Of a stretch of DNA of 7,274 nucleotides, positions 5,864-7,274 are shown piece after piece. A program made the position numbers and the translations under genes. Below the pieces are notes generated by a model. It saw only the letters and a program-made list of their open reading frames with translations. It searched no databases and was not told the DNA's origin. Source of the DNA: Savagea sp. (GTDB lineage: Bacteria > Bacillota > Bacilli > Bacillales_A > Planococcaceae); NCBI GenBank assembly GCA_030146155.1, contig JASLCF010000182.1, forward strand, positions 1-7,274. The letters run 5' to 3'. Positions within the stretch are counted from its first letter, which is position 1, and the number at the start of each line of letters is the position of its first letter.

Positions 5864-5906
5864 GAATACGGAATACTACAGTAATTACATATAGAATTCC
5901 GTATTC
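5864..5906. repeat. 14-base inverted repeat between convergent genes
   Basis: GAATACGGAATACT (5864-5877) and AGAATTCCGTATTC (5893-5906) are inverted copies matching at 13 of 14 positions, separated by 15 bases. The right arm ends 3 bases before the recombinase stop codon. A bidirectional terminator between convergent genes is the simplest reading, but neither strand has a clean U-tract. A protein-binding or recombination site is an alternative. The degenerate recombinase copy lacks it: similarity between the copies ends at ATTCATATTA (5903-5912 and 3323-3332). Confidence 0.65.
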
Positions 5907-5909
5907 ATA

Positions 5910-7274
5910 TTATATTTCTTTTGCAATCTCAATCCCTGACTTAAATTCAATTGTTAATTGTCTTTCATGAATCGTTATCTTTTCAACCAAGCGCCTCACA
6001 AGTAAATCGTCATACACCTCAAGTTTCTGCGGTTGCTCTTTTAAAAATTTTGTCATTTCTACAATCCGCTGTCTAAGTCCTTCCCTTGCTGCATTTTTCA
6101 TCATGACTTCTTGCTTCAGTTCCCGTAATCGGTATATTTCTTCTGCTACATCATCGTAATCTTCTTTTGAATTTGCGAGTCTGAGCAGTTCCATTTGGAG
6201 TTCTTCTAACTTTTCGTCAATGTCAGCTGTTGGTTTATCCGCATTTTCATTCAAAACTGTTTCAATATTTTCTATTAATATTTTCAAATAATTATCTTTG
6301 TTGCCCAAGACTTCATTAATGGCTTGTACTATGACTTGGTGTAGTTCATCTTCTCTGATTGTTTTTGCATTGCAAAGATGTGTTTTTCTTTCTAGCCTGC
6401 TAACGCATCGCCACACGATAGATCTGTATCCTCGGTTATTCCAATGTACCCTTCGGAAAACATCTTCACATTCTTTGCAAAAGACAATGCTTGACAAGGC
6501 ATACTTGCTGCTATACACTCGTTTCTTTCCAGTTTTTCCGTTTCGAATATTTGCCCTTCGCATCATTTCTTCTTGAACTTGTAGGTAAATCTCTCTTGGA
6601 ATGATTGGTTCGTGGTTATTTTCAACATAATATTGTGGAACATGACCGTTATTTACAACACGCTTCTTGCTTAAAAAATCTACAGTATATGTCTTTTGAA
6701 GTAATGCATCCCCGATATACTTTTCGTTTTGGAGAATCTTTTTAATCGACTCTGGCCGCCACTTAGATCGTTTAGCTGCGGTAAGTATTTCATCCGCTTC
6801 AAGTCCACGTGCAATTTGAACCAAGCTGGCCCCTTCTAAATATTCTCGGTAAATTCGTTTAACGATTTTTGCTTGTTCCGGATTGATGACTAATTTGTTA
6901 TGTTCATCTTTTGTATAGCCTAGAAAACGATTATGGTTTACCTGCACCTCGCCTTGCTGATATCGGTATTGAATACCAAGTTTGACGTTTTGACTTAGCG
7001 ACTGACTTTCCTGTTGTGCAAGTGATGCCATGATGGTGAGCATTATTTCACCTTTGGCATCCATTGTATTAATGTTTTCCTTTTCAAAAAATACAGGTAT
7101 TTCTTTATCTTTCAATTGCCTAATATATTTTAAACAATCCAGCGTGTTTCTAGCAAAACGACTAATGGATTTAGTAATAATCATGTCGATTTCCCCATTC
7201 ATGCTATCCTCAATCATCTTATTAAACTGCTCACGCTTTTTGGTATTTGTCCCAGATATTCCATCGTCCGCATA
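5910..7274 (-). CDS. Large serine recombinase, N-terminus outside the window
   Basis: The frame is open to the window edge, giving 454 residues plus stop. The ATG at 7215-7217 is internal, because 19 more in-frame codons upstream read as resolvase sequence (YADDGISGTNTKKREQFNK). Numbering from that internal Met: the resolvase domain runs to about 90 (DMIITKSISRFARN at 11-24; ASLAQQESQSLSQNVKLG at 64-81). The recombinase domain spans about 98-222. A zinc ribbon has CKEC at 247-250, Cys271 and Cys282. A long charged coiled coil lies at about 333-385, then LLVRRLVEKITIHE and the end. The catalytic serine lies upstream, outside the window. By family it catalyses site-specific integration or excision through a phosphoserine link, as in TnpX/TndX and phage integrases. 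No inactivating lesion is seen. The paralogous remnant at 3330-4241 has the same orientation. Resemblance to cassette recombinases is possible, but no methicillin-type cassette genes are seen. Confidence 0.92.
   Translation of the reverse strand, partial: YADDGISGTNTKKREQFNKMIEDSMNGEIDMIITKSISRFARNTLDCLKYIRQLKDKEIPVFFEKENINTMDAKGEIMLTIMASLAQQESQSLSQNVKLGIQYRYQQGEVQVNHNRFLGYTKDEHNKLVINPEQAKIVKRIYREYLEGASLVQIARGLEADEILTAAKRSKWRPESIKKILQNEKYIGDALLQKTYTVDFLSKKRVVNNGHVPQYYVENNHEPIIPREIYLQVQEEMMRRANIRNGKTGKKRVYSSKYALSSIVFCKECEDVFRRVHWNNRGYRSIVWRCVSRLERKTHLCNAKTIREDELHQVIVQAINEVLGNKDNYLKILIENIETVLNENADKPTADIDEKLEELQMELLRLANSKEDYDDVAEEIYRLRELKQEVMMKNAAREGLRQRIVEMTKFLKEQPQKLEVYDDLLVRRLVEKITIHERQLTIEFKSGIEIAKEI

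Noticed and set aside
6298..6576. Plus-strand open frame of 92 codons
   Set aside because: It is opposite the recombinase zinc-ribbon region. Composition and lack of a ribosome binding site mark it as a shadow.

Overview
The window looks like chromosome (or a large plasmid) from a low-GC Gram-positive of the Bacillales, Bacillus or Lysinibacillus-like. The reasons are AT-rich DNA, strong AGGAGG-type ribosome binding sites, sigma-A-like promoters, a Bacillus-type Fur box, and protein families typical of that group. The species cannot be fixed from the sequence alone.

Left part (1-1880), ordinary chromosomal-looking DNA: a minus-strand, iron-regulated two-gene unit. A sigma-A-like promoter has a perfect 7-1-7 Fur palindrome between its -35 and -10. 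It is followed by a ferredoxin/flavodoxin-NADP reductase of the thioredoxin-reductase-like type (720-1772). Thirty-six bases further on is an AraC-family regulator (683 down to the window edge) that is cut off at the start of its DNA-binding domain.

Middle and right part (about 2010-7274), accessory DNA built from two similarly ordered blocks in the same orientation. Each block has a ~120-bp non-coding-looking repeat (2211-2330; 5143-5264), then one unrelated cargo gene, then a minus-strand large serine recombinase. The block-1 cargo is a uracil-DNA-glycosylase-like protein (2394-3182, minus strand), followed by a multiply broken recombinase (3330-4241). The block-2 cargo is a YbjN-like protein (5364-5810, plus strand), followed by a recombinase (5910-7274) that is intact as far as the window shows and continues beyond the right edge. 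Between the blocks is a small protein-kinase-like gene with a C-terminal zinc ribbon (4299-4895, minus strand). A terminator at 2015-2044 follows an 87-codon open stretch without ATG that may be the tail of a destroyed gene.

How the parts fit together: the left unit is a plausible iron-starvation redox and regulatory operon. The rest looks like an insertion hot spot where related recombinase-bearing units brought in, or accumulated next to, single cargo genes. Whether the repeat is an element end used by the recombinase is inference. The direct repeats and the two recombinase copies are seen in the sequence.
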